NCBI RefSeq assembly: GCF_003473295.1
Contig: NZ_QRMP01000016.1
Span: forward strand, 4,661-68,660
Source: Parabacteroides sp. AM08-6
GTDB taxonomy: Bacteria; Bacteroidota; Bacteroidia; Bacteroidales; Tannerellaceae
Reading direction: 5' to 3'
DNA length: 64,000 nucleotides
The notes beneath the pieces were generated by a model that searched no databases, was not told the origin of the DNA, and saw nothing but the letters and a program-made list of their open reading frames with translations. Within the stretch, counting starts at the first letter, position 1. The number at the start of each line of letters is the position of its first letter. The position numbers and the translations under genes were made by a program. Shown piece after piece: positions 1 through 9,268 of this stretch.

Positions 1-317
1 AAGAAAACCGTTTTCATCCGTTTCAATTTCAGGGTATAATTCAGCATCCACATAAGAACAACGATATTCTATTCCTGAATATGGTAAAATTCCATTTAGA
101 GAATCTGCTCCATTATAAGAAACAGGAGTACCAGCCCTTTCTCCAACTACAAGCCCAACCTTTTGTCTACGAAAAAGTGCCACAAAATTAATCGCTGCTG
201 AATAAGTATATCTACTTTGAATAACAAATACCTTACCAGCAAATCCTTTTGTATTTTTAGAGTAAGCCTGCCCGTTCGTTCAAGTATTTTTGCTTCTTTA
301 TCTGGCCACATAGACAT
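1..317 (-). pseudogene. C-terminal remnant of an S41-family protease (runs off the left edge)
   Basis: The reverse strand reads as the C-terminal third of the same protein as the intact S41 protease at 7770-9140. Shared stretches are NTKGFxGKVFV, the Ser-containing SAA block, LVVGExAG and ETDENGF. The copy has no proper start. Homology begins near 317, with a Trp aligned to residue 342 of the intact gene's longest frame. Around 255-262 the frame breaks: LTLK lies in one frame and NTKGF in the next, consistent with a loss of about 16 bases. A stop codon lies upstream in the second frame. This is therefore dead DNA, the tail of a gene whose head is at 1858-1992. Confidence 0.8.
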
Positions 318-328
318 TTTTCCTTATA

Positions 329-1141
329 TCACTTCTTTTCTGACAATAATTTTACCTCAGTTTCTGTACGAGAAGGAAATTCTTTACCAAAAGCTTCCAC
401 TTCTTCAGCTACAACTTTCTTTAATTCTTCCTGGGGAACAATCAGTTGGTAATCTGCCACGCCGATGGGTTTACCCATATCTTCTAATGCTAGTTCCACT
501 TCTACACGGTCTTTCTCGGCACATAGAATGATACCGATAGAACGATTCTCATCTTCTCTTCGTTCCAAACGGTCAAGCAACGACAGGTAGTAGTTCATTT
601 TACCTGCATATTCCGGCTTAAACTCACCAATCTTTAAGTCGACAGCAACAAGACAATGTAACCCACGATGAAAAAAAAGCATATCCACCTTACTCCGCTT
701 TCCATTGTATTCAAGCATATACTGATTTCCTATATAGGTGAAACCCTTGCCTAGTTCCAGAAGAAATTGCTTTACCTTCTCTACTAGTCGAGCTTCAAGT
801 TCTGTTTCCAATATAGGATCTTTAACACCAAGGAATCCAAGATTATAACCGTTTCTGAACACTTCATTGGCAAACATTGCTTGTGCAGCAGGCAGAGTCT
901 GCTCAAAATTATTACCAGAAGGCTCGTCCTTCCTCATGTGCATTTTCAGAGAGATGGCACTGGATAGAAGTTCACGATTCCAACCTTTTGATGTGGTTTC
1001 CTGTGCATAGTATAAAATAGCATTGTCATCTTCACCGAACTTGCGCATCAAGGTCAGTATATGTCCCCATGGTATAACTGCGACAGCCTGTCGCAGAATT
1101 GCGTCATACTCTGATTCTTGGATTTGCGTAATATCTGTCAT
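329..1141 (-). CDS. DUF1016/YhcG-family PDDEXK nuclease, short N-terminus
   Basis: A 270-residue protein of the DUF1016 (YhcG) family, predicted to carry a PD-(D/E)XK nuclease fold. The core is clear: D153 in KVDMLFFHR, then D168-x-K170 in VAVDLKIG, followed by the hallmark FKPEYAGKMNYYL. The family motif around PWGHI (residues 24-28) is present, but the protein starts only about 20 residues before it. Usual members are some 60 or more residues longer at this end, so the N-terminal domain looks incomplete. The XRE gene ends 4 bp upstream, so the two are co-transcribed. The pair sits between two halves of a broken S41 gene. The target, and whether it acts in defence, are unknown. Confidence 0.85.
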   Translation of the reverse strand: MTDITQIQESEYDAILRQAVAVIPWGHILTLMRKFGEDDNAILYYAQETTSKGWNRELLSSAISLKMHMRKDEPSGNNFEQTLPAAQAMFANEVFRNGYNLGFLGVKDPILETELEARLVEKVKQFLLELGKGFTYIGNQYMLEYNGKRSKVDMLFFHRGLHCLVAVDLKIGEFKPEYAGKMNYYLSLLDRLERREDENRSIGIILCAEKDRVEVELALEDMGKPIGVADYQLIVPQEELKKVVAEEVEAFGKEFPSRTETEVKLLSEKK

Positions 1142-1145
1142 GGCC

Positions 1146-1352
1146 TCAATCTTTCCCTGTTATAAGTTCTCGCTTGTCAATATCAAGCAACGTTGCAATC
1201 CTGTCTAATGTGTATAGGTCAGGCTGGGACACATTAGTACACCACTTGCTTACAGTAGCAGGATTCTTCCCTAATTCTTCGGCAAGCCATTTAGCCGTTC
1301 GCTTCTTTTCAACAAGCACAACTTTAATGCGATTTAAATCTTCCATTTGCAA
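1146..1352 (-). CDS. XRE-family helix-turn-helix regulator
   Basis: A 68-residue protein that is essentially one Cro/C1-type HTH domain. The helices span roughly residues 16-60 and include AKWLAEELGKNPATVSKW. There is no sensing or dimerisation domain. It directly precedes the DUF1016 nuclease gene, so it probably represses or tunes that pair. A Bacteroides-type -7 box lies about 20 bp upstream, which predicts a very short leader. Function is inferred from the domain and position only. Confidence 0.85.
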   Translation of the reverse strand: MQMEDLNRIKVVLVEKKRTAKWLAEELGKNPATVSKWCTNVSQPDLYTLDRIATLLDIDKRELITGKD

Positions 1353-1857
1353 ATCTATTTAATTTGAACGCAAAGATATATAAAACAATTGGCAATAAAT
1401 GGATTTTTACTTAGGAAGTTCATTTATGCATTCGTTTTTCATAATTATTGAATCTCTATAGAAATGATTGTCCAAGTTAGGTGTGATTAACTAATTCATG
1501 TTACACCTTAAGAATGAGTTCGCTGATTCGCTTTACAGTTTCTGCTTGGTAGACTAAACCTGTTTACGAACAGTCCACTTGGAACTATTCAGCTCTACAG
1601 TGATTGTTGCAGAATGATTAAAAGAGACATTGAGTTATCGGAATTTTTGATTACCCTTGTCGTCAGCTAATCATTTCACTTCTATTTGAAGCAAGACGAG
1701 GAAAATAGTACGTTACAAATCCATTACCTATGCCTATTTAATGGTTTTGTAAATCTTTGAAAGATAGGGATGTATATTCAGGCAAAAGAATTGTTGCCAA
1801 CTCATTACCTCTATTTCTCAAATAATTCGCTAAAAGTCTATTTCTCAAACGTTTGTA
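1353..1857. other. Gene-free stretch with broken reading frames
   Basis: About 500 bases without an intact gene. The minus strand around 1500-1640 has short open pieces in two frames, one ending in ETVKRISELILKV, separated by stops. This looks like decayed coding DNA, but I cannot assign a family. A 12-base direct repeat, CTATTTCTCAAA, occurs at about 1811 and 1838, next to the point where S41 homology ends. No tRNA, integrase or transposase remnant was recognised. Confidence 0.4.
1371..1378 (-). promoter_or_regulatory. Bacteroidota -7 element for the XRE-DUF1016 pair
   Basis: The minus strand reads TATCTTTG, an exact match to the TAnnTTTG -7 consensus of Bacteroides primary-sigma promoters. 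No good -33 TTTG is seen at the usual spacing. The predicted transcript would start about 10 bases before the XRE start codon. Confidence 0.5.
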
Positions 1858-1992
1858 TCAAACCGTCAAAAATCTAAAATAATAATCAATATCAGACCTC
1901 ATCTCTTCCGGAGACAATTTCTGTGCAGAAGAAAGATGGACGCTAAATATAAATATCAAAACAATCAAATATTTCATATATGCAAAATTCAT
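1858..1992 (-). pseudogene. N-terminal remnant of an S41-family protease
   Basis: The minus strand encodes a signal peptide and the start of an S41 protease: MKYLIVLIFIFSVHLSSAQ, then KLSPEEMRSDIDYYFRFL, then a stop. The intact protease at 9140 begins with a close match (MKYVVSFLF...YAQ, then DLSPNEMKIDVNYYFEML). Homology stops at that point. The remnant starts 3 or 18 bases after the glycosyltransferase stop at 1996, so it was the last gene of the peptide operon. Its tail lies at 1-317. The middle, about 280 codons, has been lost and replaced by the XRE-DUF1016 segment. Confidence 0.8.
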
Positions 1993-1995
1993 CGT

Positions 1996-2865
1996 TTATA
2001 GAAATCCCATTATCTGATTTTTAAGAACACTCCGAATTTCCGAATCGACAACATCATCAAATTTCCGGGCAAACAAACATTCAGACTTCAGGAGTAACGA
2101 TAAATCATCTATTCTCAATAGTCTCGGATATTCCGGACCTTTTACCCAATCAATATACCTGAGATTACTATTTACCAAAGATGGCTGAAATATAGAATTT
2201 TGTAAAATGGTCTGAAATATCATTTCATCAGGACATAATGTATTTTTATAAAAATCATACAGCTCATTTCCAAAAGCACAATTATTTGCCAAGAAACTAA
2301 CACATTCATACGTTAAAGACCACCATTGAGAACCACCATAGAATTTTATTCCTAAAGGACAATTCCGTTTCATATTCTTTTGTTTCTGATATTCAACAAG
2401 AAAATAAGCGCGTTCTATACCTGTTTCATCAATCAACCATTTATACGTTAGGCGATCTAATCCACCATTACCACTCCAATTCTTATACGGCAAAGGGAAA
2501 AATTCTATAAAATTCAAACCGTTATTTCGCACAAAATAGTTATCAATTTCAACATTTGATTTCAAAGGAAAATCTTGACCACTCAAAAGATGTACATAAT
2601 CAACCTGAATCCCTGTTTCAATCAATGCCTGTATCAAGCACATAGTTGCTTTCACTTGGCTAAAACCAGCCCAATTCACAGATATCCTTCTTTCTAAGAA
2701 AAAGATTCGTTCCGGCATTTTATAATTCTCTCTTAAGAAAAGCGAAAGTTCCGACTTTTCGTCTATATGTACAAAAAAATAATTATCCTCATCTTGTAAT
2801 ACATTAATCAAATCACAAAGCTGAGATGGATTTTTATGCGCTTGTATCAGATATGCAAATTTCAT
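1996..2865 (-). CDS. GT14-type glycosyltransferase (core-2/I-branching family)
   Basis: A 289-residue protein of glycosyltransferase family 14, the core-2/I-branching beta-1,6-N-acetylglucosaminyltransferase family. Typical blocks are FAYLIQAHKNP at the N-terminus, YFFVHIDEKS, the VNWAGFSQVKA stretch, YVHLLSGQDFPLKS, GSQWWSLT and the acidic CPDEMIFQTIL motif near the C-terminal third, which holds the likely catalytic acid. No signal peptide or membrane segment is seen, so it should act in the cytoplasm. It is the last intact gene of the peptide operon, 14 bp after the HlyD gene. In animals this family branches mucin O-glycans. Here it may extend a glycan on the exported peptide, which is inference. 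Confidence 0.85.
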   Translation of the reverse strand: MKFAYLIQAHKNPSQLCDLINVLQDEDNYFFVHIDEKSELSLFLRENYKMPERIFFLERRISVNWAGFSQVKATMCLIQALIETGIQVDYVHLLSGQDFPLKSNVEIDNYFVRNNGLNFIEFFPLPYKNWSGNGGLDRLTYKWLIDETGIERAYFLVEYQKQKNMKRNCPLGIKFYGGSQWWSLTYECVSFLANNCAFGNELYDFYKNTLCPDEMIFQTILQNSIFQPSLVNSNLRYIDWVKGPEYPRLLRIDDLSLLLKSECLFARKFDDVVDSEIRSVLKNQIMGFL

Positions 2866-2879
2866 ATTTATCAGAACAT

Positions 2880-4199
2880 TTATTTGTTTGCAGAAACTGT
2901 ACCACTATTCTTAATCAAGGACTTCATCGGGAAAAATAATCTTTGCAATATATTGTAATCATCTGTGATAATTTCTGCTTCACCCGTCATTTCTGGGGAA
3001 AAGGGTAATTCTATTCCATAGCTTGTTCGCACCGCGTTCGGTAATTCAACCTCTACTTTATAATTTTCCTTTCCGGGTATATCAGATATGGAACGTATCA
3101 CACCTCTCAATATGCCAAATTCCATATAAGGATAATTGTCCAATTTTATATTCACAACCTGTCCTTCTTCTACTTTTCCTGATTTAAGCAATGGCAACTC
3201 CAATTTTCCTATAAAAAAACCTTTTTTAAATGGTATCACATTTGTAAATATATCACCTTGCTCTATATATTGATTTTTACTCCAAAAAGCGGGGAATGAC
3301 AGTTGTCCTTCATAAGGAGAACGGAACACATACCTTTTATCCCACTGTTCCGTCTGATCCTGTAATGCATCCAACTTCTGACGGATATTATTCAGATGTT
3401 CCTGTTTTTGTTTCTGATAATCCAATTCTAGTTCCAATAACTGTTGTTTTAATTGTGATAATTGGGTTCTTGTATTTGCCAAAGAAGCCATATTACCTTC
3501 CCATGTAATTTTCTTTTGTAGGAGAGCACTTTTCGTTTGCTCTAATTCTGCTGAGAAAACAACTTGTTTCTCAAATAATAACGAATCTCTTTTATAGGCT
3601 ATTACAGACAATTCTATTTCTTCTTCTAACAATTTATTTTGTCTTTCAAAATGAGATACATTATCTGATGTATACAGGATTTGTTCTTCCAAAACCTTTC
3701 TATTCCGGGTATGGTAATCTAAGTCTTGAAATTTTTTATAATCTTTCAAAGCAGACTTCAAGTCCAGAAAATAAGGCATAATCTCTCCTAACTGTTGTTC
3801 TTTGACGAAAACGCTGTCTTTCAAACTTATTATTTCCGGTTCATTATTTTGATTCAACCAAGCTTTTAAACTCAACATATCATTCAAAGAAGATGGACTT
3901 TCAATCACCCCCAATACTTGATTAACACCAACCTCCGCTTTATCACTGACTTTTATATCAACTATCCGCCCCGATACTTTTGCGACTAAAGAAACAGAAG
4001 GGAACTCGGTTGAAATCGTAATTTTTGCATTGACAACATCCGGATAACTAAAAAAAGAACTTCCTATTAATAAAATCAGAAAAAAAAGAAACAAAACAAA
4101 GATACCCATTCTCATCAACCAGTTAGGCGTCCTTCCAAGAATGGCTTCTATTTCATCACTACGGATATTCAATTTTACGGGTTTCTTTTCCTTCTCCAT
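2880..4199 (-). CDS. HlyD-family periplasmic adaptor of the peptide exporter
   Basis: A 439-residue membrane-fusion protein. After a cytoplasmic tail come one membrane helix (residues about 30-50), a lipoyl-like half (about 70-105), a long Gln/Leu-rich coiled-coil hairpin (about 150-290), and a C-terminal beta-barrel with the second lipoyl half. Its stop and the ABC gene leave one base between them, so translation is likely coupled. Such adaptors connect C39-type ABC exporters to an outer-membrane tunnel. No TolC-like gene is present in this operon, so the outer-membrane partner must be encoded elsewhere. Confidence 0.9.
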   Translation of the reverse strand: MEKEKKPVKLNIRSDEIEAILGRTPNWLMRMGIFVLFLFFLILLIGSSFFSYPDVVNAKITISTEFPSVSLVAKVSGRIVDIKVSDKAEVGVNQVLGVIESPSSLNDMLSLKAWLNQNNEPEIISLKDSVFVKEQQLGEIMPYFLDLKSALKDYKKFQDLDYHTRNRKVLEEQILYTSDNVSHFERQNKLLEEEIELSVIAYKRDSLLFEKQVVFSAELEQTKSALLQKKITWEGNMASLANTRTQLSQLKQQLLELELDYQKQKQEHLNNIRQKLDALQDQTEQWDKRYVFRSPYEGQLSFPAFWSKNQYIEQGDIFTNVIPFKKGFFIGKLELPLLKSGKVEEGQVVNIKLDNYPYMEFGILRGVIRSISDIPGKENYKVEVELPNAVRTSYGIELPFSPEMTGEAEIITDDYNILQRLFFPMKSLIKNSGTVSANK

Positions 4200-4200
4200 G

Positions 4201-6423
4201 TCAATTCACCATTTCCAATTGATTCTTAACTAATTCATAATAATATCCCCGCTCTGCTACCAACTGTTCATGAGTTCCTTCCGACACAATTTTTCCATGA
4301 TCCAAAACCACAATTTTATCAGCATTCCTTACCGTACTAAGACGATGTGCCACTACAATCACAGTTCGTCCCTGATAAAAATCGTGCAAATTATCATTGA
4401 TGGCACGTTCATTGTTCGCATCCAAAGCATTGGTAGCCTCATCCAAAAAAATGTATTGCGGATTCTTGTATACAGCCCGTGCTATCAAGATACGTTGCTT
4501 TTGTCCCTGGCTCAAACCACTTCCCTCCTGGCCTATCTTTGTATTATATCCGGAAGGCAATTCCTCTATAAACTCATGAATATTGGCAATCTGGGCAGCA
4601 ACATAAAGTCGTTCTATATCTATTTGTTCTTCTCCCACTGCTATATTTTCAGCAATCGTATCAGAAAAGATAAAACCATCTTGCATCACAACACCACAAA
4701 TAGAACGCCAGTAATTAGTATCGATGTTTTTCAGATTCGTTACGCCTATATTAATACATCCGGACAGAGGTTCATAATATCCCAGCAGCATTTTCAGTAT
4801 GGTAGTTTTCCCACTTCCACTTTCACCGACAATAGCCGTCACTTTATTATGAGGAAATACTAAATTCAAATGATCCAACACCGGCAAAGAAGAAGCACCC
4901 AAGTAACTGAATGTTAAATCCTTCAAAACCAAATCCCGATTTCCCGGCGACAATGCCTTTTGCCGGATTTCATTCATTTGGTCCTCATCCTCCCGAAAAT
5001 GTACTTCACCCAATCTTTCCAAGCTGATTTTTGCATCCTGATAAGAATGTACAAAACCGATAAAATTCTCTACCGGTCCTTTTAGTTGTCCTAATATATA
5101 GGATAAGGACATCATCATACCTAATGTAATCTCACCTTTTATCACCAAATAAGCAGAGAATACCGACATTCCTATGTTCAATGCATTCGAAATAAAGAAA
5201 GCGCCGATACTCTGGATTTGACTGACAGTAAGACCTTTTATACTCACATCGAATAATTCAGCCTGTATATTTTCCCACTTCCAACGAACTTTTCGTTCGC
5301 ATCCGTTCAATTTTATCTCTTCCGCCCCGGAAATCAACTGGATTATACTGGATTGATTACGTGCCGCTTTCTCAAACCGTTTAAAATCCAATTCACGACG
5401 TATTCCCAAAAAGAGCATGACCCATCCCACATAAATAGCATGTCCAATCACAAAACAAACCAACATCCAATAATTATAATATCCCAATACGATTGCAAAC
5501 ACAAAGAAATTTAAAAAGGAAAACAGTGTACCTAAAGAGGTTCCGGTAAAAAATTCCTGAATACGGGAATGATCGCCTATACGCTGCATAATGTCCCCTG
5601 TTTTTTTCGATTCGAAAAAATTGATTGGCAGTTTCAGCATCTTTGTTATGAAGTCTGAAATCAAGGCTACATTAATACGGGTCGTAACATGAAGCAAAAT
5701 CCAACTTTGAACAAATCCGACCGATAACTGGCTAAGAGAAAGGATAAACTGTGCAACCAAAACAAGTATGATAAAATTCAAATTGTTGCCCAAAACACCA
5801 AAATCCACCATCGACTGGGTTATAAAAGGAAACAACAACTGAATAAGCATTCCCATCAACATCCCTAACATCACCTGAAAAAACAGCTTCTTATGCGGAC
5901 GTATATAAGAAAAGAAATGAATCAAGCTATACTTTTTCGATTCATTCAAATCATCATCCGGATGATAGAAAGCTAATGTCGGAGACAACATCAAAACCAT
6001 TCCTTTTTGTATTTCATCTTCAACCGTACTGAGCCATCCATCCAGAAATTCGGAAACACTGTAAGTCAACAATCCAAAAGCAGGATCTGCTACATATATT
6101 TTTCCCATCCAGTGCTCCCCCTTTTTCCTGACCTTTATCTTATAAACGACAGCAAAATGGTCCTGCCTCCAATGAATAATACAAGGTAAAATCACATCTT
6201 TCTGTAATCGGTCGAAACTCGTACGTATTCCCATTGTTCGAAAACCAACTTTCTCGGCAGCATCGCTAATACCCAACATTGTCACGCCATTTCTGTTTGC
6301 AAAACACAAATCGCGTAATCTATATAACTCCATTCTTCTTCCGTAATGGGCCGAAATCATTCGTAAACAACTCGGACCACAATCGGAAGAATCATGTTGA
6401 CGAAAAAAGGGGAATTTTCTCAT
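4201..6423 (-). CDS. C39-peptidase ABC exporter (leader-cleaving, PCAT type)
   Basis: A 740-residue bacteriocin-type transporter that cuts double-glycine leaders while exporting the peptide. The N-terminal C39 peptidase keeps its machinery: Q9, catalytic C15 in DCGPSC, H89 in RQDHFAVV and D113 in VADPAFG. A six-helix membrane domain spans about 165-460. The nucleotide-binding domain has Walker A GESGSGKTT near 531, signature LSQGQKQR, Walker B FLDEATNALD and H-loop VAHRLSTV, so it should be active. It follows the radical SAM gene by 14 bp. The obvious substrate is the precursor at 9269-9610, which ends its leader in Gly-Gly. Confidence 0.95.
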   Translation of the reverse strand: MRKFPFFRQHDSSDCGPSCLRMISAHYGRRMELYRLRDLCFANRNGVTMLGISDAAEKVGFRTMGIRTSFDRLQKDVILPCIIHWRQDHFAVVYKIKVRKKGEHWMGKIYVADPAFGLLTYSVSEFLDGWLSTVEDEIQKGMVLMLSPTLAFYHPDDDLNESKKYSLIHFFSYIRPHKKLFFQVMLGMLMGMLIQLLFPFITQSMVDFGVLGNNLNFIILVLVAQFILSLSQLSVGFVQSWILLHVTTRINVALISDFITKMLKLPINFFESKKTGDIMQRIGDHSRIQEFFTGTSLGTLFSFLNFFVFAIVLGYYNYWMLVCFVIGHAIYVGWVMLFLGIRRELDFKRFEKAARNQSSIIQLISGAEEIKLNGCERKVRWKWENIQAELFDVSIKGLTVSQIQSIGAFFISNALNIGMSVFSAYLVIKGEITLGMMMSLSYILGQLKGPVENFIGFVHSYQDAKISLERLGEVHFREDEDQMNEIRQKALSPGNRDLVLKDLTFSYLGASSLPVLDHLNLVFPHNKVTAIVGESGSGKTTILKMLLGYYEPLSGCINIGVTNLKNIDTNYWRSICGVVMQDGFIFSDTIAENIAVGEEQIDIERLYVAAQIANIHEFIEELPSGYNTKIGQEGSGLSQGQKQRILIARAVYKNPQYIFLDEATNALDANNERAINDNLHDFYQGRTVIVVAHRLSTVRNADKIVVLDHGKIVSEGTHEQLVAERGYYYELVKNQLEMVN

Positions 6424-6437
6424 TACAATATATCGTG

Positions 6438-7763
6438 TTAATTTTCTTCTAAAAACTTCATCTTATTTTTATAATACTCTACAATTACTGTTTCCGGTGG
6501 AATTTCTGAATATTTTAAACTACAAATAGAAGACAGGTATTCCTTGGGGGTTTCCATGATTTTTTGTGAACATGGTCCCATACATAGAGGCAAATATTTA
6601 CATTTAATACACATCTCATTCTCGAATGTAGCTTTTGCGTAACGTTTTGCAACCTTTTGTTCATGCCAACGTATAGTTCCATCATCGTTTAATACTCCGA
6701 CCTCATATTCTTCTGTAAAAGTTCTTGCAGTACAAAAGTACAGTTTGCCATCATAATTTATTTCCAAATGGTTAAAACAATCTACATAACATTTGAAATA
6801 TGCACCTATCTGAAGAATATTCGCAGGTTCATTCACTTTAAAACCAATATCCCTACAATAATTATACAAATCCAAACGCCTTTCATTTTTGAGAGATCCC
6901 TCTTTTACTGTTTGCCACACTCTTTGAAAATTCGGTAATATTTTTGCTCTATATTCAACTGGTATAATAGAAAAAATCTCTTTCATTTGAACATCTTTCA
7001 ATGTTTTATCATCATAATTAATACGTAACGTTATATGAACATCCTCTATATACTTACACAAATCATTAACATTTTTCATTATCCTATCATAACTCGGTAA
7101 TCCATTCTCATTCCGTATTTTATCATGCCTCTTCTTTGCCCCATCCAATGTAATTTGAAAATGCTTCATATCAATTTCTTTCATCTTGGTTATCATCTCT
7201 TTATCAATCCTATACGCGTTTGTCGTAACAGAGACATTAAATGGCACATTATGGGAAGCACAGATTTTCTTTGCAAAAAGAGAAAGCGGATAGACCACTT
7301 CATTAAAATATAACAATGGTTCTCCACCAAACCAAGATATATGAACAGAAGAAACATGTTCTTTTATAACTTTATGTTCTATATATTTTTGAATTTTATC
7401 AACGGTATCCTGATTCATAACACCTTTAGGATGTTCTTCGTAGCAGTACCAACAATTAAAATTACATTCTAAAGTTGGATTAATCACTAAATTTAGTGCT
7501 TTATTTCCTATCGTAGCAAGCTTATTTCTATACCTAACGATATCTAATTCATCAACATCTTCTTCTATCACAAATCCCCAATCTATAAACTTTTTAAACA
7601 CTGAATTATAATTAATCTCAAAAGAAATTAAATCATAAAGTAATCGTTGTATATTTTCATGTTCATTTTCAGACAAAGAGAACACATGATTCGTAATACC
7701 ATTAAAATAGACATAACGATTATTTTCCTTCACAAAATAATTATAAGAACTCAACTTATACAT
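6438..7763 (-). CDS. Radical SAM/SPASM peptide maturase
   Basis: A 441-residue enzyme. Residues 1-85 form a possible peptide-recognition region with no clear family match. The radical SAM cluster motif is C100-x3-C104-x2-C107. The C-terminal SPASM domain is complete: C329-x9-G-x4-C344, then C385-x2-C388-x5-C394-x3-C398, then C414, enough for auxiliary Fe-S clusters. Such enzymes make thioether, C-C or similar crosslinks in ribosomal peptides. It lies 6 bp after the S41 gene and ahead of the exporter, and resembles the maturases of the predicted GG-Bacteroidales peptide systems. The natural substrate is very probably the cysteine-rich precursor three genes up; the bond formed cannot be told from sequence. 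Confidence 0.92.
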   Translation of the reverse strand: MYKLSSYNYFVKENNRYVYFNGITNHVFSLSENEHENIQRLLYDLISFEINYNSVFKKFIDWGFVIEEDVDELDIVRYRNKLATIGNKALNLVINPTLECNFNCWYCYEEHPKGVMNQDTVDKIQKYIEHKVIKEHVSSVHISWFGGEPLLYFNEVVYPLSLFAKKICASHNVPFNVSVTTNAYRIDKEMITKMKEIDMKHFQITLDGAKKRHDKIRNENGLPSYDRIMKNVNDLCKYIEDVHITLRINYDDKTLKDVQMKEIFSIIPVEYRAKILPNFQRVWQTVKEGSLKNERRLDLYNYCRDIGFKVNEPANILQIGAYFKCYVDCFNHLEINYDGKLYFCTARTFTEEYEVGVLNDDGTIRWHEQKVAKRYAKATFENEMCIKCKYLPLCMGPCSQKIMETPKEYLSSICSLKYSEIPPETVIVEYYKNKMKFLEEN

Positions 7764-7769
7764 AATTAA

Positions 7770-9140
7770 TTATTTTAAATTATTACTCATATCTATTATC
7801 TTCAAATAATCTTCTATGCCCAATTCACGATTATAAACATCATATGGTATATCTGGAATAATAAAACCATTTTCATCTGTTTCCATTTTAGGATAATTTA
7901 TCTCTTCAACTAAAGAATATCGAATTTTTATTTTTGAATATGGCAAAATATCCTCCCGTGGATTTCCACTGAAACAAATAGGTTCACCGGCCTGCTCTCC
8001 AACTACAAGACCCATATTTTGCCTACGAAAATATTCAACCAAACTTATCGCTGCAGAAAAAGTCTCTCGTCCTTGAAGAACAAAGACTTTACCATCAAAA
8101 CCCTTCGTATTACCAGGCATAGAGATTTTCAATGTTCCAGTTCCTGTTTTTAAGAAATTTTTTTTCGCTCTTTCTAGTTTCCAAATAAAATATCTAATTT
8201 TTAACCTCTTCATAAATGTTGTTCCTTGACTTGCAAGATATTTTCTATTTTCTTTTACATCTTGCTCCATAAGCTCTTTTACGCATTTTTTATTAATGCG
8301 CTTTACTATTTTAATAGTAACTTTTTTCGCATTAAGATGTTTGAAAATATATTTTTGATATTCATCACTACCTCCTCCATTTTTAGTCACATCAATAAAC
8401 AAGTATTTTATGTGGTCGTTTTTCATTTTTCTAAATGCTTCTATTAATACGTGTTCAAAAAATTCTTCATCTTTTCCTAAATAACATGTATTATAATGAA
8501 GTACAGCAATTGAATATTCTTCAAAAAATTCAAAATTAAATTTAGATTCGTTATTATACACCTGTTTAACAAGCTTCAAGGTATCTTTCTTCATTTCCCC
8601 TGTTTTCAAATTTTTAAAAGAGGCTATATAGGGAGGTTTTATTCCATAAAATTTAGCAGCAAACAAAAGAAAATCATCATTAATGCTTTTTTCTTTTAAC
8701 AACGAACTATATTCCCAACTATACATATTAGAAAGTTCTTGTACTATTTCTTTCGTGCTTACATCATTAATAAATACAATCAAATTATCATTCAACAATA
8801 AAGAATCTTCTCGTACTTGAAAATATGGAAATTTGGTCTGTACATTCCATTTAGTAATCTTATTTATATTAACATTAGTATGGCCATCTGTATAAGCATT
8901 AACTCTTAACATCAAACGATTAAAATCTCTACAACTCATTGTATCTTTTATATTTAATAGAATACTTTGTCGCAATGAATCAAACTGAATAGCCGTATAT
9001 TTCTTATAAAGATTTGGATGATATTTGTTCAACATCTCAAAATAATAATTAACATCAATCTTCATTTCATTAGGAGATAAATCCTGAGCATAAGAGACAC
9101 AAATACTCATTAGAAATAAAAAAGAGACAACATATTTCAT
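7770..9140 (-). CDS. S41-family protease of the peptide operon
   Basis: A secreted S41 (C-terminal-processing/tricorn-type) protease of about 456 residues. The frame opens at 9206, but I take the Met at 9140, because a signal peptide ending in SYAQ follows it and the decayed paralogue begins at the same place. The nucleophile region reads GRETFSAAISLVEYF, with Ser at about residue 362 from this start. No PDZ domain is obvious, and the classical GK lysine is not evident after VVGEQAGE. It sits between precursor and maturase genes. It could trim the exported peptide, degrade it, or give immunity; none of these is shown. Confidence 0.85.
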   Translation of the reverse strand: MKYVVSFLFLMSICVSYAQDLSPNEMKIDVNYYFEMLNKYHPNLYKKYTAIQFDSLRQSILLNIKDTMSCRDFNRLMLRVNAYTDGHTNVNINKITKWNVQTKFPYFQVREDSLLLNDNLIVFINDVSTKEIVQELSNMYSWEYSSLLKEKSINDDFLLFAAKFYGIKPPYIASFKNLKTGEMKKDTLKLVKQVYNNESKFNFEFFEEYSIAVLHYNTCYLGKDEEFFEHVLIEAFRKMKNDHIKYLFIDVTKNGGGSDEYQKYIFKHLNAKKVTIKIVKRINKKCVKELMEQDVKENRKYLASQGTTFMKRLKIRYFIWKLERAKKNFLKTGTGTLKISMPGNTKGFDGKVFVLQGRETFSAAISLVEYFRRQNMGLVVGEQAGEPICFSGNPREDILPYSKIKIRYSLVEEINYPKMETDENGFIIPDIPYDVYNRELGIEDYLKIIDMSNNLK

Positions 9141-9268
9141 TACATTAATATTTATTTGTATCACAAAAATGTATCTGTCATTAATGTTATAACGAATTTC
9201 ATTCAAAACTTATTCATAAAGAAAAACATTTCTACTTATAATGACAGATACTCTAATATCAAACCCTA

